A DNA stretch of 54,019 nt from Corallococcus carmarthensis. Its GTDB lineage: Bacteria > Myxococcota > Myxococcia > Myxococcales > Myxococcaceae. The stretch is from NCBI RefSeq assembly GCF_003611695.1, contig NZ_RAWE01000049.1, positions 1-54,019 on the forward strand, given 5' to 3'. A program made the position numbers and the translations under genes. This document shows positions 35,338-43,826 of the stretch, piece by piece (the stretch's first letter is position 1; every line of letters begins with the position of its first letter). The notes under the pieces were generated by a model. The model was not told the DNA's origin, made no database searches, and saw nothing but the letters and a program-made list of their open reading frames with translations.

Positions 35338-36077
35338 TGATCCGCTCCTCGCGTCTGGGATGGCTGTTGCTGGTGTGGGGCCTGAGTGCCTGCGGCGAGC
35401 GCGTGGATGGCATGCGCGTCACGCTGGGCCTGGAGCACCGGGCCGCGCACGGCGTGCAGGCGGCGGGGGGCGAGCGTTCCTTCACGCGCGCGGATGGACA
35501 GACGCTCACGCTGACGCGCGGCTACGTGACGCTGGGCAGCGTGGAGTTGAAGCCCTGTGACGAGGCCTTGGGCTGGCGGCTGCTCAAGGCGCTGTCTCCC
35601 ATTGGGACCGCGCACGCGCACTCGGTGGGGTCGCCCCTGAAGCTGGGCACGCCCTTCGTCAGCGGGCTGGAGCGGCCGGATGGGAACGTGCTGCCATTGG
35701 GCACGCTGCGTCCGCCGCCGGGGCGCTACTGCCGGGCACGGCTCACCTTCGAGCCCGCGGACGCGGACGCGGAAGGGCTGCCGGGCGCGGACAGCGGCGT
35801 GGACATGCTGGACCACACGCTGTGGCTGGAAGGAACGCGGGTGCCCGCGGGTGGCGGTGAGCCCCAGCCCTTCCGGCTGGTGACGTCCAACATCGCCACG
35901 GTGGACGTGGTGCTGGACGGGCTGACGCTGTCCGAGGACGAGCCAACGGCCGAGCGCACCTTCGCGCTCGCCTGGGACACGTGGCTGGCGGCGGTGGACC
36001 TGGAGTCCGCGGGCGCGGCGGCGTCCGTGCTGGACACGGTGGCCCGCTCCGTGGCGATGTCCTCCGCCACGCCATGA
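35337..36077 (+). CDS. Lipoprotein of unknown function
   Basis: A 246-residue lipoprotein: signal peptide RLGWLLLVWGLSAC with lipobox LSAC (C19). The mature part is beta-rich. It holds a patch THAHS-like in composition (GTAHAHS) and two cysteines (KPC at about 78 and YCRARL), but no known domain that I can name. It sits between the outer-membrane protein gene (1-base overlap) and the RegB-like kinase gene (4-base ATGA overlap). A periplasmic partner for either the barrel or the kinase is the natural guess. Confidence 0.75.
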   Translation: MIRSSRLGWLLLVWGLSACGERVDGMRVTLGLEHRAAHGVQAAGGERSFTRADGQTLTLTRGYVTLGSVELKPCDEALGWRLLKALSPIGTAHAHSVGSPLKLGTPFVSGLERPDGNVLPLGTLRPPPGRYCRARLTFEPADADAEGLPGADSGVDMLDHTLWLEGTRVPAGGGEPQPFRLVTSNIATVDVVLDGLTLSEDEPTAERTFALAWDTWLAAVDLESAGAAASVLDTVARSVAMSSATP

Positions 36078-37378
36078 CGCCATCGCCGCCGCCCTCCGAA
36101 CCGTCGCCGCGAGCCCGCATCAACCTGGTGTGGCTGCTCAGGCTGCGCTGGGGCGTGCTGGTGGGGCAGGCGGTGCTGGTGGCGGTGGCGGCATGGGGGC
36201 TCAAGCTGGCGTTGCCGGTGCCCGCGCTGGTGGCGCTGCTGGGCGTGGAGGCGGTGACGAACGCGGCGGTGCGCGCGGGGCTCGCGAGGGCAAGGCCGGT
36301 GGCGGAAGCGGCCATCTTCGGGCTGATGCTCTGGGACACGCTGGTGCTCACGGGGCTGCTGGCGTTGAGCGGCGGGACGCACAACCCCTTCACCACGCTG
36401 TACCTGGTGAACGTGGCGCTGGGCACGGTGCTGCTGCCGCCGCGCCGCACGTGGGCGATGCTGGGCTTCACGCTGGTGGCGTTCGGGTCGCTGTTCGTGT
36501 TGCAGGACGTGACGCTGCCGGGCCTGGAGCGGCCGGACCACGCGGAGCTGATGCGGCTGCACCTGAGCGGCATGTGGGTGGCGTTCGCGGTGGCGGCGGG
36601 ATTCATCGTGTATTTCATCCAGCGAGTGACAAGGGCGCTGGCGAGGCGTGAGCAGGAATTGGAGCAGGCGAGGGCCCGGCACGCGAGGCAGGAGAAGGTG
36701 GCCTCGCTGGCGACGCTGGCGGCGGGCGCGGCGCATGAACTGTCCACGCCGCTGTCCACCATCGCGGTGGTGGCGAAGGAGTTGGAGCGGGCGCTCGCGG
36801 CATCCCAGACGTCCGACTCCGTGCGAGAGGATTTGAAGCTCATCCGCCAGCAGGTGGACCGCTGCCGGGACGTGCTGGTGCAGATGTCCGCGGACGCGGG
36901 CCAGACGACGGGCGAGCCCTTCCAGCCCATTCCACTGGAGCGGCTGGTGGAGGAGACGCTGTCGGAGCTGTCGGGCCGCGAGCGCGTGAGGGTGGACGTG
37001 CCGGAAGCGCTGAAGCGCCATCCGGTGCACGGGCCACCGAGGGCGCTCGCGAGGGTGCTGAGAGGTCTGGTGAAGAACGCGCTGCAAGCGACGCCCGCGG
37101 GCCGGGGTGTGGAGCTGCGGGTATTGCCGGACGGCACGGGAGCGAGGCTGGAGGTGCGCGACGAAGGCCAGGGCATGCCTGACGCGGTGCTGGCACGCGC
37201 GGGTGAGCCGTTCTTCACCACGAAGGCGCCGGGCGAGGGCATGGGGCTGGGGCTGTTCCTGGCGCGTTCGCTGGCGGAGCAGCTGGGCGGGTCGCTGGAG
37301 CTGCGCTCGAAGGCAGGAGAAGGCACCACGGCGCGCTTGAGCCTGCCGGGCGCGGACGCACGGGAGGCAGCGGCATGA
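36074..37378 (+). CDS. RegB/PrrB-type redox sensor histidine kinase
   Basis: A 434-residue kinase with about six N-terminal membrane helices (residues 15-195). Three diagnostic features of the RegB/PrrB/ActS family are in place: the quinone-site heptapeptide GGxxNPF (GGTHNPF, 100-106) in a loop between helices, the H-box AAHELSTPLST with H221, and a cysteine in DRCRDVL (C264) where RegB has its redox-active Cys. The HATPase domain has G1 VRDEGQGM and G2 GLGLFLARSL. RegB homologues sense the ubiquinone pool and oxygen and phosphorylate RegA. The start overlaps the lipoprotein stop, and its own stop overlaps the regulator start (both ATGA), so all four genes are coupled. Confidence 0.9.
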   Translation: MTPSPPPSEPSPRARINLVWLLRLRWGVLVGQAVLVAVAAWGLKLALPVPALVALLGVEAVTNAAVRAGLARARPVAEAAIFGLMLWDTLVLTGLLALSGGTHNPFTTLYLVNVALGTVLLPPRRTWAMLGFTLVAFGSLFVLQDVTLPGLERPDHAELMRLHLSGMWVAFAVAAGFIVYFIQRVTRALARREQELEQARARHARQEKVASLATLAAGAAHELSTPLSTIAVVAKELERALAASQTSDSVREDLKLIRQQVDRCRDVLVQMSADAGQTTGEPFQPIPLERLVEETLSELSGRERVRVDVPEALKRHPVHGPPRALARVLRGLVKNALQATPAGRGVELRVLPDGTGARLEVRDEGQGMPDAVLARAGEPFFTTKAPGEGMGLGLFLARSLAEQLGGSLELRSKAGEGTTARLSLPGADAREAAA

Positions 37379-37932
37379 GCACGGCTCCAGTGGATCACCG
37401 TCCCAGCCTGCTACTTGTGGACGATGACAGCACATTGCGCGAGCGGCTGGCCCGGGCCTTCCGCGAGCGCGGCTGGGACGTGACGACGGCGGGCAACCAC
37501 GACGAAGCCATGGTGGTGGCGAGGCGCGAGTCACCGGAATACGCGGTGGTGGACCTGCGCATGCCGGGGCAGAGCGGCCTGGAGCTGGTGCGGGACCTGT
37601 TGGCGGTGGATGCGTCCACGCGAGTCATCGTGCTGACGGGCTACGGCAGCATCTCCACGACGGTGGATGCCATCCGGCTGGGAGCGGTGAACTACCTGCC
37701 AAAGCCAGCGGACGCGGACGACATCCTGGCGGCGTTCGCACGAGCCGAAGAGGCACCCAACGTCGCCGCGCCGGAGACGCTCCAGGCGCCGTCACTGGCC
37801 CGGGCGGAGTGGGAACACATCCACCGCGTGCTCGCGGACAGCGCCGGAAACATCTCCGAAGCCGCGCGCAAGCTGGGCATCCACCGAAGGTCGCTCCAGC
37901 GGAAACTGCAGAAGTACCCGCCTTCGCGCTGA
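37375..37932 (+). CDS. RegA/PrrA-type response regulator
   Basis: A 185-residue transcription factor of the RegA/PrrA/ActR family: receiver with acidic pair in LLLVDDD, D60 in VVDLRMPGQSG, T and K (LPKPAD), a short proline-containing linker, and a C-terminal Fis-type helix-turn-helix (NISEAARKLGIHRRSLQRKL). Length and layout are standard. It is coupled to the kinase upstream. RegA proteins control respiration, redox balance and in some bacteria carbon and nitrogen metabolism; targets here are unknown, the two upstream operon genes being obvious candidates. Confidence 0.92.
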   Translation: MSTAPVDHRPSLLLVDDDSTLRERLARAFRERGWDVTTAGNHDEAMVVARRESPEYAVVDLRMPGQSGLELVRDLLAVDASTRVIVLTGYGSISTTVDAIRLGAVNYLPKPADADDILAAFARAEEAPNVAAPETLQAPSLARAEWEHIHRVLADSAGNISEAARKLGIHRRSLQRKLQKYPPSR

Positions 37933-37972
37933 CGCAGTGCCTCTCGCTTTCGTGTTCGTGGATGGGCTTTCC

Positions 37973-37995
37973 TGCGAGGACTCCAAATCCTCGCA
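37973..37995. terminator. Hairpin between the RegA-type gene and the next lipoprotein
   Basis: 8-bp stem TGCGAGGA / TCCTCGCA with a 7-base loop. It ends three bases before the AGGAGG site of the gene at 38008, so it may end the redox operon, or shape translation of the next gene. Confidence 0.4.
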
Positions 37996-38007
37996 CCAGG
38001 AGGCCGG

Positions 38008-39504
38008 ATGCACTGTCGTTGGCTCTTCGTCGCGTTGACCCTGCTGTCCATCAGCTGCGCCCATTCGAAGCGGGGAGCGGAGGCGGAGCTGCCCAAGTAC
38101 GAGCACGTCTTCCAGAAGCCCCTGGCGGAGGCGCTCGCGGCCACGCGCCAGCTGATGGAAGAGCGGGGCCACGTGTTCGAGGACACGGAGGATCCGACCC
38201 AGCTCGTCACCACCTGGTCCGAGCCCGACCGGGCCGGCTCGCGCAACACCACGTACACGCGCTACCTGGTGACAGGCATCGCCGTGGCCCCGCGCCAGTC
38301 CGTCGTGCGCATCTTCCGCATGACGCAGCAGACGACGGGCAACGACGTCGAGTGGAAGAAGCTGTGGTGGAAGATGTACCTGGAGCGCCGCGAGCAGCGG
38401 GCCCAGCCCTTCGTGCAGGACGTGGACTTCAGCATCGACGACGCGGACACCAAGCGCCTGTCCATGCTTCGCGGCGTCCAGCACGGCATCCGCGACATGG
38501 ACCTGGAGCAGGCGCTCACCCTGCGGCTGGAGTCCGCGCCCTCCGTCGAAGTCCTCGCCGGCAACGCGGTGGAAGACAAGCGCCCCGCCCCCGTCCGCGC
38601 ACCCGGGTTCTACCTGGAGCGCTGGAAGGAAGAGGCCCCCGCGGAAGGCCCGTGCACCACGCCCGTGCGCGGCCTGCCGGAGCTGCTGCACCCCGGGCTG
38701 ACGCTCCTCATCGGCGAGCAACTGGGTTCCAACGAAGTGCCGGACGTCGTGGGCCACGTGGTGTGCCAGGCAGCCCAGACGGGGCTCGCCGTGGTGCTGG
38801 GCCTTTCGCTTCCGGACACGGAGCAGGCGCGGGTGAACGCCTACCTGGCCAGCCCCGGCGCCCCAGCCGACCAGGACGCGCTGCTGGAAGGCCGCTTCTG
38901 GACGCGGACCTACCAGGACGGCCGCAGCAGCCGCGCGGTGCTGGACCTCATTGACCGCATGCGGGCCCTGCGCACGGCGGGCCTGCGGGTGACGGTGGTG
39001 GCCTACGACACGGACGTGATCAACGGCAGCGAGCGCGACGCGGCCCAGGCCCGCGTCTGGACGAAGCGCCGTGCCGCGAAGCCAGACGAGGTCCAGGTGG
39101 TGCTCGCGGGCAACACGCACACGCGGATGGAGAAGGGCACGCAGTGGGACCCCGCCTTCACGCCCATGGCCCACCTGATGAAGGAGGACCGCTCGCTCGT
39201 CGTGCTGGACATGAGCTACGCCCAGGGCACGCGCTGGGGCTGCGACCTGGACCGCGACAGCAAGCTGGTCTGCGGCATCGTGGGCGCCACGCCCGCCCCG
39301 GCGGTGGCCGCCCGCCCCGGCCTGAGCCCGTACATCCAGATGCGCGAGACCTCCGCCACCGAAGGCCTCCAGGGTCTGCTGTACGTGGGGAAGCTCACCG
39401 CCTCCCTGCCGGCCCTCCTCGGACCGCGAGCAGAGCCGCCGAAGGACCCCCGTCAAGCCCCGAGGACCCCCGGCCGCGACCAGCCTCTCCCCGGAGTGTT
39501 CTAG
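38008..39504 (+). CDS. Lipoprotein with TIKI/ChaN-like domain
   Basis: A 498-residue lipoprotein (lipobox LSISC, C17). Residues 20-215 form an alpha/beta region without a name that I can give. The C-terminal part from about 230 follows the EreA/ChaN/TIKI fold: LIGEQLGSNEVPDVV, then VVLGLSLP, a long helical insert with FWTRTYQDGRSSRAVLDLI, VTVVAYDTD, and LAGNTHTRMEKG near the end. Members of this fold include haem-binding ChaN and metal-dependent hydrolases; the Glu and the two late His positions are compatible with metal binding. It has an AGGAGG site at ideal distance. No clear operon partner. Confidence 0.75.
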   Translation: MHCRWLFVALTLLSISCAHSKRGAEAELPKYEHVFQKPLAEALAATRQLMEERGHVFEDTEDPTQLVTTWSEPDRAGSRNTTYTRYLVTGIAVAPRQSVVRIFRMTQQTTGNDVEWKKLWWKMYLERREQRAQPFVQDVDFSIDDADTKRLSMLRGVQHGIRDMDLEQALTLRLESAPSVEVLAGNAVEDKRPAPVRAPGFYLERWKEEAPAEGPCTTPVRGLPELLHPGLTLLIGEQLGSNEVPDVVGHVVCQAAQTGLAVVLGLSLPDTEQARVNAYLASPGAPADQDALLEGRFWTRTYQDGRSSRAVLDLIDRMRALRTAGLRVTVVAYDTDVINGSERDAAQARVWTKRRAAKPDEVQVVLAGNTHTRMEKGTQWDPAFTPMAHLMKEDRSLVVLDMSYAQGTRWGCDLDRDSKLVCGIVGATPAPAVAARPGLSPYIQMRETSATEGLQGLLYVGKLTASLPALLGPRAEPPKDPRQAPRTPGRDQPLPGVF

Positions 39505-39530
39505 CGGGCGGACCTGGAGGATTGACGACC

Positions 39531-39567
39531 GTTAACGTCAGGGTTAATCATTCACCCTGACGTTAAC
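39531..39567. promoter_or_regulatory. AT-rich perfect inverted repeat, probable operator
   Basis: Perfect 14-bp arms GTTAACGTCAGGGT and ACCCTGACGTTAAC around a 9-base spacer (TAATCATTC), ending 28 bases before the VOC gene ATG. The A/T content stands out in this GC-rich DNA and there is no T-run, so an operator is more likely than a terminator. The ArsR-type regulator two genes downstream is the natural ligand. Confidence 0.75.
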
Positions 39568-39595
39568 GAATCACCCTTCGCCAGGAGCCACCGCC

Positions 39596-40027
39596 ATGAA
39601 GCCCATCCCCGAGGACTGGCCGCGCATCTCCTCCAGCCTCTTCTACGTGGACGCCCCGGCCGCCATCGACTGGCTGGAGCGCGCCTTCGGCTTCCAGACG
39701 CGCCTCAAGGTGGAGGGCGCGGACAACACCATCGTGCACGCGGAGCTGGCCTACGGCGACGGCGTCATCATGGTGAACTCCTCCGGGCGCCACGGCCTCC
39801 ACCAGAGCCCCCAGCTGCACGGTGGCGTCAACACCCAGACCCTCACCGTCTACGTGGACGACGTGGACGCCCACTGCGCCCAGGCGCGCGCGGCAGGCGC
39901 CTCCATCCTCCAGGAGCCCGAGACCAAGAACTACGGCGACGACTGGGGCACCAACCGCACCTATGGCGCCCAGGACGTCGAAGGCCACCGCTGGTGGTTC
40001 ACCCAGCGCGTCTTCACTCCGGCGTAG
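39596..40027 (+). CDS. VOC family protein (PhnB/glyoxalase-like)
   Basis: A 143-residue single-module protein of the vicinal-oxygen-chelate superfamily, with the PhnB/YraH-like layout: SSLFYVDAPAAIDWLERAFGF, LAYGDGVIMVNS, LTVYVDDVDAHCAQARAAGA and ending VEGHRWWFTQRV. Metal ligands are probably the His in VHAEL and Glu in VEGH. It is first in a three-gene set with an ArsR-type regulator and an SRPBCC protein, a combination common in soil bacteria and often linked to small-molecule detoxification; the substrate is unknown. It is preceded by the strong inverted repeat. Confidence 0.88.
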   Translation: MKPIPEDWPRISSSLFYVDAPAAIDWLERAFGFQTRLKVEGADNTIVHAELAYGDGVIMVNSSGRHGLHQSPQLHGGVNTQTLTVYVDDVDAHCAQARAAGASILQEPETKNYGDDWGTNRTYGAQDVEGHRWWFTQRVFTPA

Positions 40028-40038
40028 ATTCCCCCGCC

Positions 40039-40401
40039 ATGGCCACCCCGTCCGCGCTCGACCGCACCCTGGCCGCACTCGCCGACCCCACGCGCAGGGG
40101 CGTCGTGGACCGGCTGCGCCACCGGCCGCACCCCGCCGGGGAGCTGGCCGCCGCGTTCGACATGAGCCCTCCCGCCATGTCCCGCCACCTGCGCGTGCTG
40201 CGACAGACGGGGCTCGTGGAGGAGCGCATCGACACGGACGATGCCCGCGTGCGCGTCTACTCGCTGCGCCCGGAGCCCTTCGCCGCCCTGCGCGGCTGGC
40301 TCGACGAGGTGGAGTCTTTCTGGGCGGATCAACTGGGCGCCTTCAAGGCCCACGCGGAACGCACCCGGGGCTCCAAGCCCCCCGGAGGACGCAAGTCATG
40401 A
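40039..40401 (+). CDS. ArsR-family transcriptional regulator
   Basis: A 120-residue winged-helix repressor: ALADPTRRGVVDRLRHRP, then HTH FDMSPPAMSRHLRVLRQTGLVEE and wing DDARVRVYSLRPEP. It has no cysteine metal site, so it belongs to the non-metal SdpR/YdfF-type branch that commonly accompanies SRPBCC genes. It starts 11 bases after the VOC gene and overlaps the SRPBCC start by four bases (ATGA). It is likely the repressor of its own operon, through the inverted repeat at 39531-39567. Confidence 0.93.
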   Translation: MATPSALDRTLAALADPTRRGVVDRLRHRPHPAGELAAAFDMSPPAMSRHLRVLRQTGLVEERIDTDDARVRVYSLRPEPFAALRGWLDEVESFWADQLGAFKAHAERTRGSKPPGGRKS

Positions 40402-40892
40402 CGGCCCCCTCCGCCGACCGCGCGCGCGTCACCACCTTCGTCGCCGTGTCCCCGCTGGACGCCTTCGAGGTCTTCACGGAAGAGACCGACCTCTGGTGGG
40501 GCAAGAGCCCGCGCTACCGCGGCCTCCGGAACCCCAACAGCCTGCTGCGCTTCGACCCGCCCGGTCCCGGCGGCCGCCTGCTGGAGTCCTTCGAGGAGGA
40601 GGTCTTCGAAATCGGACGCGTGCTCGTCTGGGAGCCCGGCGCGCGGCTCGTCTTCCAATGGCGCGCGAGCAACTTCGCCCCCGGAGAGACCACCGAGGTC
40701 GACGTCCGCTTCGAGCCCACCTTCGGCGGCACCCGCGTCGTGCTCGAACACCGGGGCTGGGACGCCATCCGCATGGACCACCCCGTGCGCCACGGCCTGG
40801 ATGGACCGGCCACCGTCGCGACCATCGGGCGTTGGTGGGGGGACCTCGTCACGCGCTACCGGCTCCACGCCGCGCGGCCCCGCCCCACGTAG
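40398..40892 (+). CDS. SRPBCC (AHSA1-like) protein
   Basis: A 164-residue START/Bet v1-type ligand-binding protein. Signature stretches: VAVSPLDAFEVFTEETDLWWG, VLVWEPGARLVFQWRASNF, TEVDVRFEPTFGGTRVVLEH and GWDAIRMDHPVRHG. Such proteins have a deep hydrophobic pocket, and as partners of ArsR-type regulators they may bind or process a small molecule. Start coupled to the regulator gene. Converges on the NGMTV lipoprotein gene, with 18 bases between the two stops. Confidence 0.9.
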   Translation: MTAPSADRARVTTFVAVSPLDAFEVFTEETDLWWGKSPRYRGLRNPNSLLRFDPPGPGGRLLESFEEEVFEIGRVLVWEPGARLVFQWRASNFAPGETTEVDVRFEPTFGGTRVVLEHRGWDAIRMDHPVRHGLDGPATVATIGRWWGDLVTRYRLHAARPRPT

Positions 40893-40910
40893 GAAGACCT
40901 CCCGTCGCGC

Positions 40911-41858
40911 CTACTGGCAGGCGCCGCAGTCGGCCGCGCAGCTGTCCGGCGTGTTGCTGCCGCCGCACTTCTCCGTCAGCTGGCACACGCCGTCGCCGCA
41001 GCGGTAGATGTCCTGGGGCAGCATGCGCGTGGTGATGGGCCGGTAGTTCACGCCGTTGTACGTGCAGCGCGTGTAGTACGTCCGCGTGGTGTCCAGCGTG
41101 CAGTAGTACCGGCACGCGCCCACGTGCTTGATGACGGGCGTGCACGCCGTCGTCTCACTCCAGGAGGACAGGCCGCAGGTGCGCACCGTGCTCTCGTCGT
41201 AGTCCAGGTACGCGCCGTCGTTCGCCGCGAACGTGCCCTCGCCCGTGAAGAGGTTGCCGAAGAAGCACGCCTCCTTCTCACTGTAGGTGTTCAGCTCGTC
41301 CGTGGAATACGGCATCGTCCCGCCCACCGCGTCGCGCCCCAGCACGGAGATGTTCACGTGCACGCCGTACTTGTTCGCGTGCGCCGCCAGGCACGCGCTC
41401 ACCACCTGCTGCTCCGCCAGCGTCGCCGGCTGCCCTCCCGACCAGCCCGGCGCCAATCCCAGACTCCCGTCCCAGGTGTAGCGCGTCCCCGTGGACGGGG
41501 ACTGGTACGTCAGCGTCACGCCCGCCGCCATCGAGCACTTCGCCACGTAGCGCATCACCATGTCCGCCGACGCGGGATCCTGGTCGAACCAGGTCTTGAA
41601 GGCGTTCGCCGCCAGGCCCGTCGCCGTCAGGCCATTCAATCTCAAACCATTCACGGTCATGCCATTCACGGTCATGCCATTCACGGTCATGCCGTTCACC
41701 GTCATGCCATTGGTGGACACGAGCGCGTCCGAGGACTGCCCCAGCCCGGTGGGCGTTTCATCCACCGGAGCGCCGCAGCCGGCGAGCACCGCGGCCAGGC
41801 AGAGCGCCGTCCAGGGGGAGGAACGGAAGGGGGAGTTGCGAGGGGGATTGAGGTGCAT
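40911..41858 (-). CDS. Lipoprotein with NGMTV repeats and Cys-rich end
   Basis: A 315-residue lipoprotein: lipobox LAAVLAGC, then a short Ser/Asp-rich segment and an NGMTV repeat run (four identical or near-identical units, then looser NGLRLNGLTATG). The folded middle (about residues 85-250) is unidentified. The C-terminus carries a cysteine cluster with CGDGVC and CGGSNTPDSCAADCGAC, a calcium-binding-like Cys-rich motif frequent in myxobacterial surface proteins. The ATG has GGAGG eight bases upstream. Probably exposed at the cell surface; function unknown. Related NGMTV proteins are common in Myxococcales. Confidence 0.8.
   Translation of the reverse strand: MHLNPPRNSPFRSSPWTALCLAAVLAGCGAPVDETPTGLGQSSDALVSTNGMTVNGMTVNGMTVNGMTVNGLRLNGLTATGLAANAFKTWFDQDPASADMVMRYVAKCSMAAGVTLTYQSPSTGTRYTWDGSLGLAPGWSGGQPATLAEQQVVSACLAAHANKYGVHVNISVLGRDAVGGTMPYSTDELNTYSEKEACFFGNLFTGEGTFAANDGAYLDYDESTVRTCGLSSWSETTACTPVIKHVGACRYYCTLDTTRTYYTRCTYNGVNYRPITTRMLPQDIYRCGDGVCQLTEKCGGSNTPDSCAADCGACQ
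41646..41705 (-). repeat. 4 x 15-bp tandem repeat
   Basis: Four 15-base units coding for Asn-Gly-Met-Thr-Val. The middle two are identical; the last on the plus strand differs at two positions. The near-identity suggests recent slippage or selection on DNA sequence. Confidence 0.95.
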
Positions 41859-42053
41859 GGGGACTGCCTCCGCGTGGTTGACCGCACGAGCCGTGCGGCC
41901 TGATCAACCGGTAAACGCACTCCAACGAAGCGAGGAGCACCCCCTGCCCTCCCGGCCCATCCCCTTCGGTCCGTCGCACAACACGCGCGGCGTGCGGCGG
42001 CGGACGCTCCTCCATTCACCGCATGGCGGCGAACGCTCACCCCTTCCAAAAGA

Positions 42054-43646
42054 TCAGGCAGTCCGCGTCCGGCTCTTGCCTGCCTTCACCTTCGCCTTCG
42101 GGCGCGGAGGCCGGGGCAGCCGCACCGTGAACGTCGTGCCGTCCTTCTGCGACGACGTCACCTCCACCGTCCCCCCGTGCGCTTGGACGATCTCCTTCAC
42201 GATGAACAACCCCAGCCCCAGTCCGCCGTTGCGCCGGCCCTGCTCACGCTCGCCCTCGCCCTGGCGGAATGGATCAAACAGCCGCTCGCGCAGCTCCTCC
42301 GGGATGGGCGCGCCGGGGTTCTGCACCTCCAGCACCTGGTGCTCGCCCTTCGCCCAGCAGCGCAGGAACACCGGCGCCTCCGGGCTGCCGTGCTCCAGCG
42401 CGTTGCCCACCAGGTTGGAGAGCACCTGTGCCAGCCGCTCCGCGTCCCACTCGCCTTCCGCCTTGCCGTCCACGTCCACCGCCACCGCGCGGTCCGGGTA
42501 CGCCGCCGACAATTCGTCCACCACCTGCTGACACACCGCCCCCAGGTCCGTGGGGCCCTTGCGCAGCGGGATGCCGCCGGCCAGCCGGGCGCGCGTCAAA
42601 TCCAGCAGGTCCGCGATCATGTTCCCCATGCGCGTCGCGGAGGACTCAATGCGCTGCGCATGCTGCCGGTGCTGCTCCGGCGTGCACTCCAAGGGACCCC
42701 GGCGCTTCTGCGCCCGCGCGGACAGCACGATGGCGTTGAGCGGGTTGCGCAGGTCATGCCCCAGGATGCCGATGAAGCGCTCGCGGAAGCGCGCCTCCTC
42801 CACCATCGTCTCCATCTGGCGGGTGCGCTCGGTGACGTCCATCATCGAGCCAATCATCCGCACCGGGCGCCCCTCGTCGTCGCGCGCCAGCACGCCGCGG
42901 TCCAGCACGTGCGCCCAGCTGCCGTCCGCGCGCTGGAAGCGGTACTCCTCGCTCCACACGTCGCCCGTGGACGCGACGAACTCCACCAGCCGGTCCACCA
43001 CCCGGTCCCGGTCGTCGTCGTGCACGCGCTCGCCCCACCAGCCCAGCTTGTGCTCCAGCACCGCCGTGGCGTGGCCGAACGCGTCCCCCGTGCCCGGGTC
43101 CCACCGCACGCGGTCCGTGGCGAAGTGCCAATCCCACAACACGTCATGCGTGGCGCGCGTGGCCAGCCGGTAGCGCTCCTCCGCCTCGCGCAGCGCGCTC
43201 ACCGTCTGCTCCGCCCGAGCCAGCGCCGCCTCCACCTCCTGCCGCGCCGCCCGCTCCCGCTCCGCCTGATGCGCGTCCGCCGCCTGCCCCTCGTCGCGAG
43301 GCAACAGCCACAGCGCCAATCCCTCTCCGTGCCGCGTCACCACGTACCGCCGCCCCGCCGGGTCCCCCGCCAGCAGGCCCACGTGCGGCACCCCGCGCAT
43401 CAGGACGCGCACGAACGCCGTCACGTCGAACAGCGCGACGCCTTCCCGCGTCCACAAGGACACGTGGCGGCCCAGCTCCAGGGAGCGCACCCAGCCCTCC
43501 GCTGGGACGTTCATGGACGTCCACCGGAAGTCGAGCGCTTCACCCGTCTCCCCGTGCAGCGGCTCGAGGAGGATGCAGGGCGTCTCGTTGTCAGCGGGCA
43601 GTTCCCATGCCGGAGCCATGCCCGGCCCCCAGGACAAACCCATCAT
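42054..43646 (-). CDS. PAS-PAS sensor histidine kinase
   Basis: A 530-residue cytoplasmic kinase. The N-terminal 110 residues are PAS-like (start CILLEPLHGETGEALDFRW), joined by a coiled coil at about 125-160 to a PAS_3 domain (THDVLWDWHFATD, then GSMMDVTERTRQ). HisKA has H297 in GHDLRNPLNA; the HATPase has N-box LSNLVGNALEHG and GLGLFIVKEIVQAHGG. The G1 box is VQNPGAPIP, with Asn for Asp. I chose the ATG at 43646, with GGGGGAG five bases upstream; a GTG 12 codons earlier is less likely. It follows the TonB receptor gene by 180 bases on the same strand. Confidence 0.9.
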   Translation of the reverse strand: MMGLSWGPGMAPAWELPADNETPCILLEPLHGETGEALDFRWTSMNVPAEGWVRSLELGRHVSLWTREGVALFDVTAFVRVLMRGVPHVGLLAGDPAGRRYVVTRHGEGLALWLLPRDEGQAADAHQAERERAARQEVEAALARAEQTVSALREAEERYRLATRATHDVLWDWHFATDRVRWDPGTGDAFGHATAVLEHKLGWWGERVHDDDRDRVVDRLVEFVASTGDVWSEEYRFQRADGSWAHVLDRGVLARDDEGRPVRMIGSMMDVTERTRQMETMVEEARFRERFIGILGHDLRNPLNAIVLSARAQKRRGPLECTPEQHRQHAQRIESSATRMGNMIADLLDLTRARLAGGIPLRKGPTDLGAVCQQVVDELSAAYPDRAVAVDVDGKAEGEWDAERLAQVLSNLVGNALEHGSPEAPVFLRCWAKGEHQVLEVQNPGAPIPEELRERLFDPFRQGEGEREQGRRNGGLGLGLFIVKEIVQAHGGTVEVTSSQKDGTTFTVRLPRPPRPKAKVKAGKSRTRTA

Positions 43647-43826
43647 CGTGCTCCCCCCGACGCTTTCGGGCCTGTCCCCCACCCTCTACGTCGGTGCCGG
43701 GCAGGCTGGAAAAACCCGCGTCTCGTGGAATACTGACACATCTGGCCAGGAGTGGAGCAGCCCCACGGGGCAGGTGGCGCGAAAAAATGCTCACCCCCGA
43801 GCAGTCACCCTACCCTCCAGGACAGG

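Noticed and set aside
37973-37995. Riboswitch ahead of the TIKI/ChaN-like lipoprotein
   Set aside because: Only one simple 8-bp hairpin is present, and the leader is too short for a known riboswitch class.
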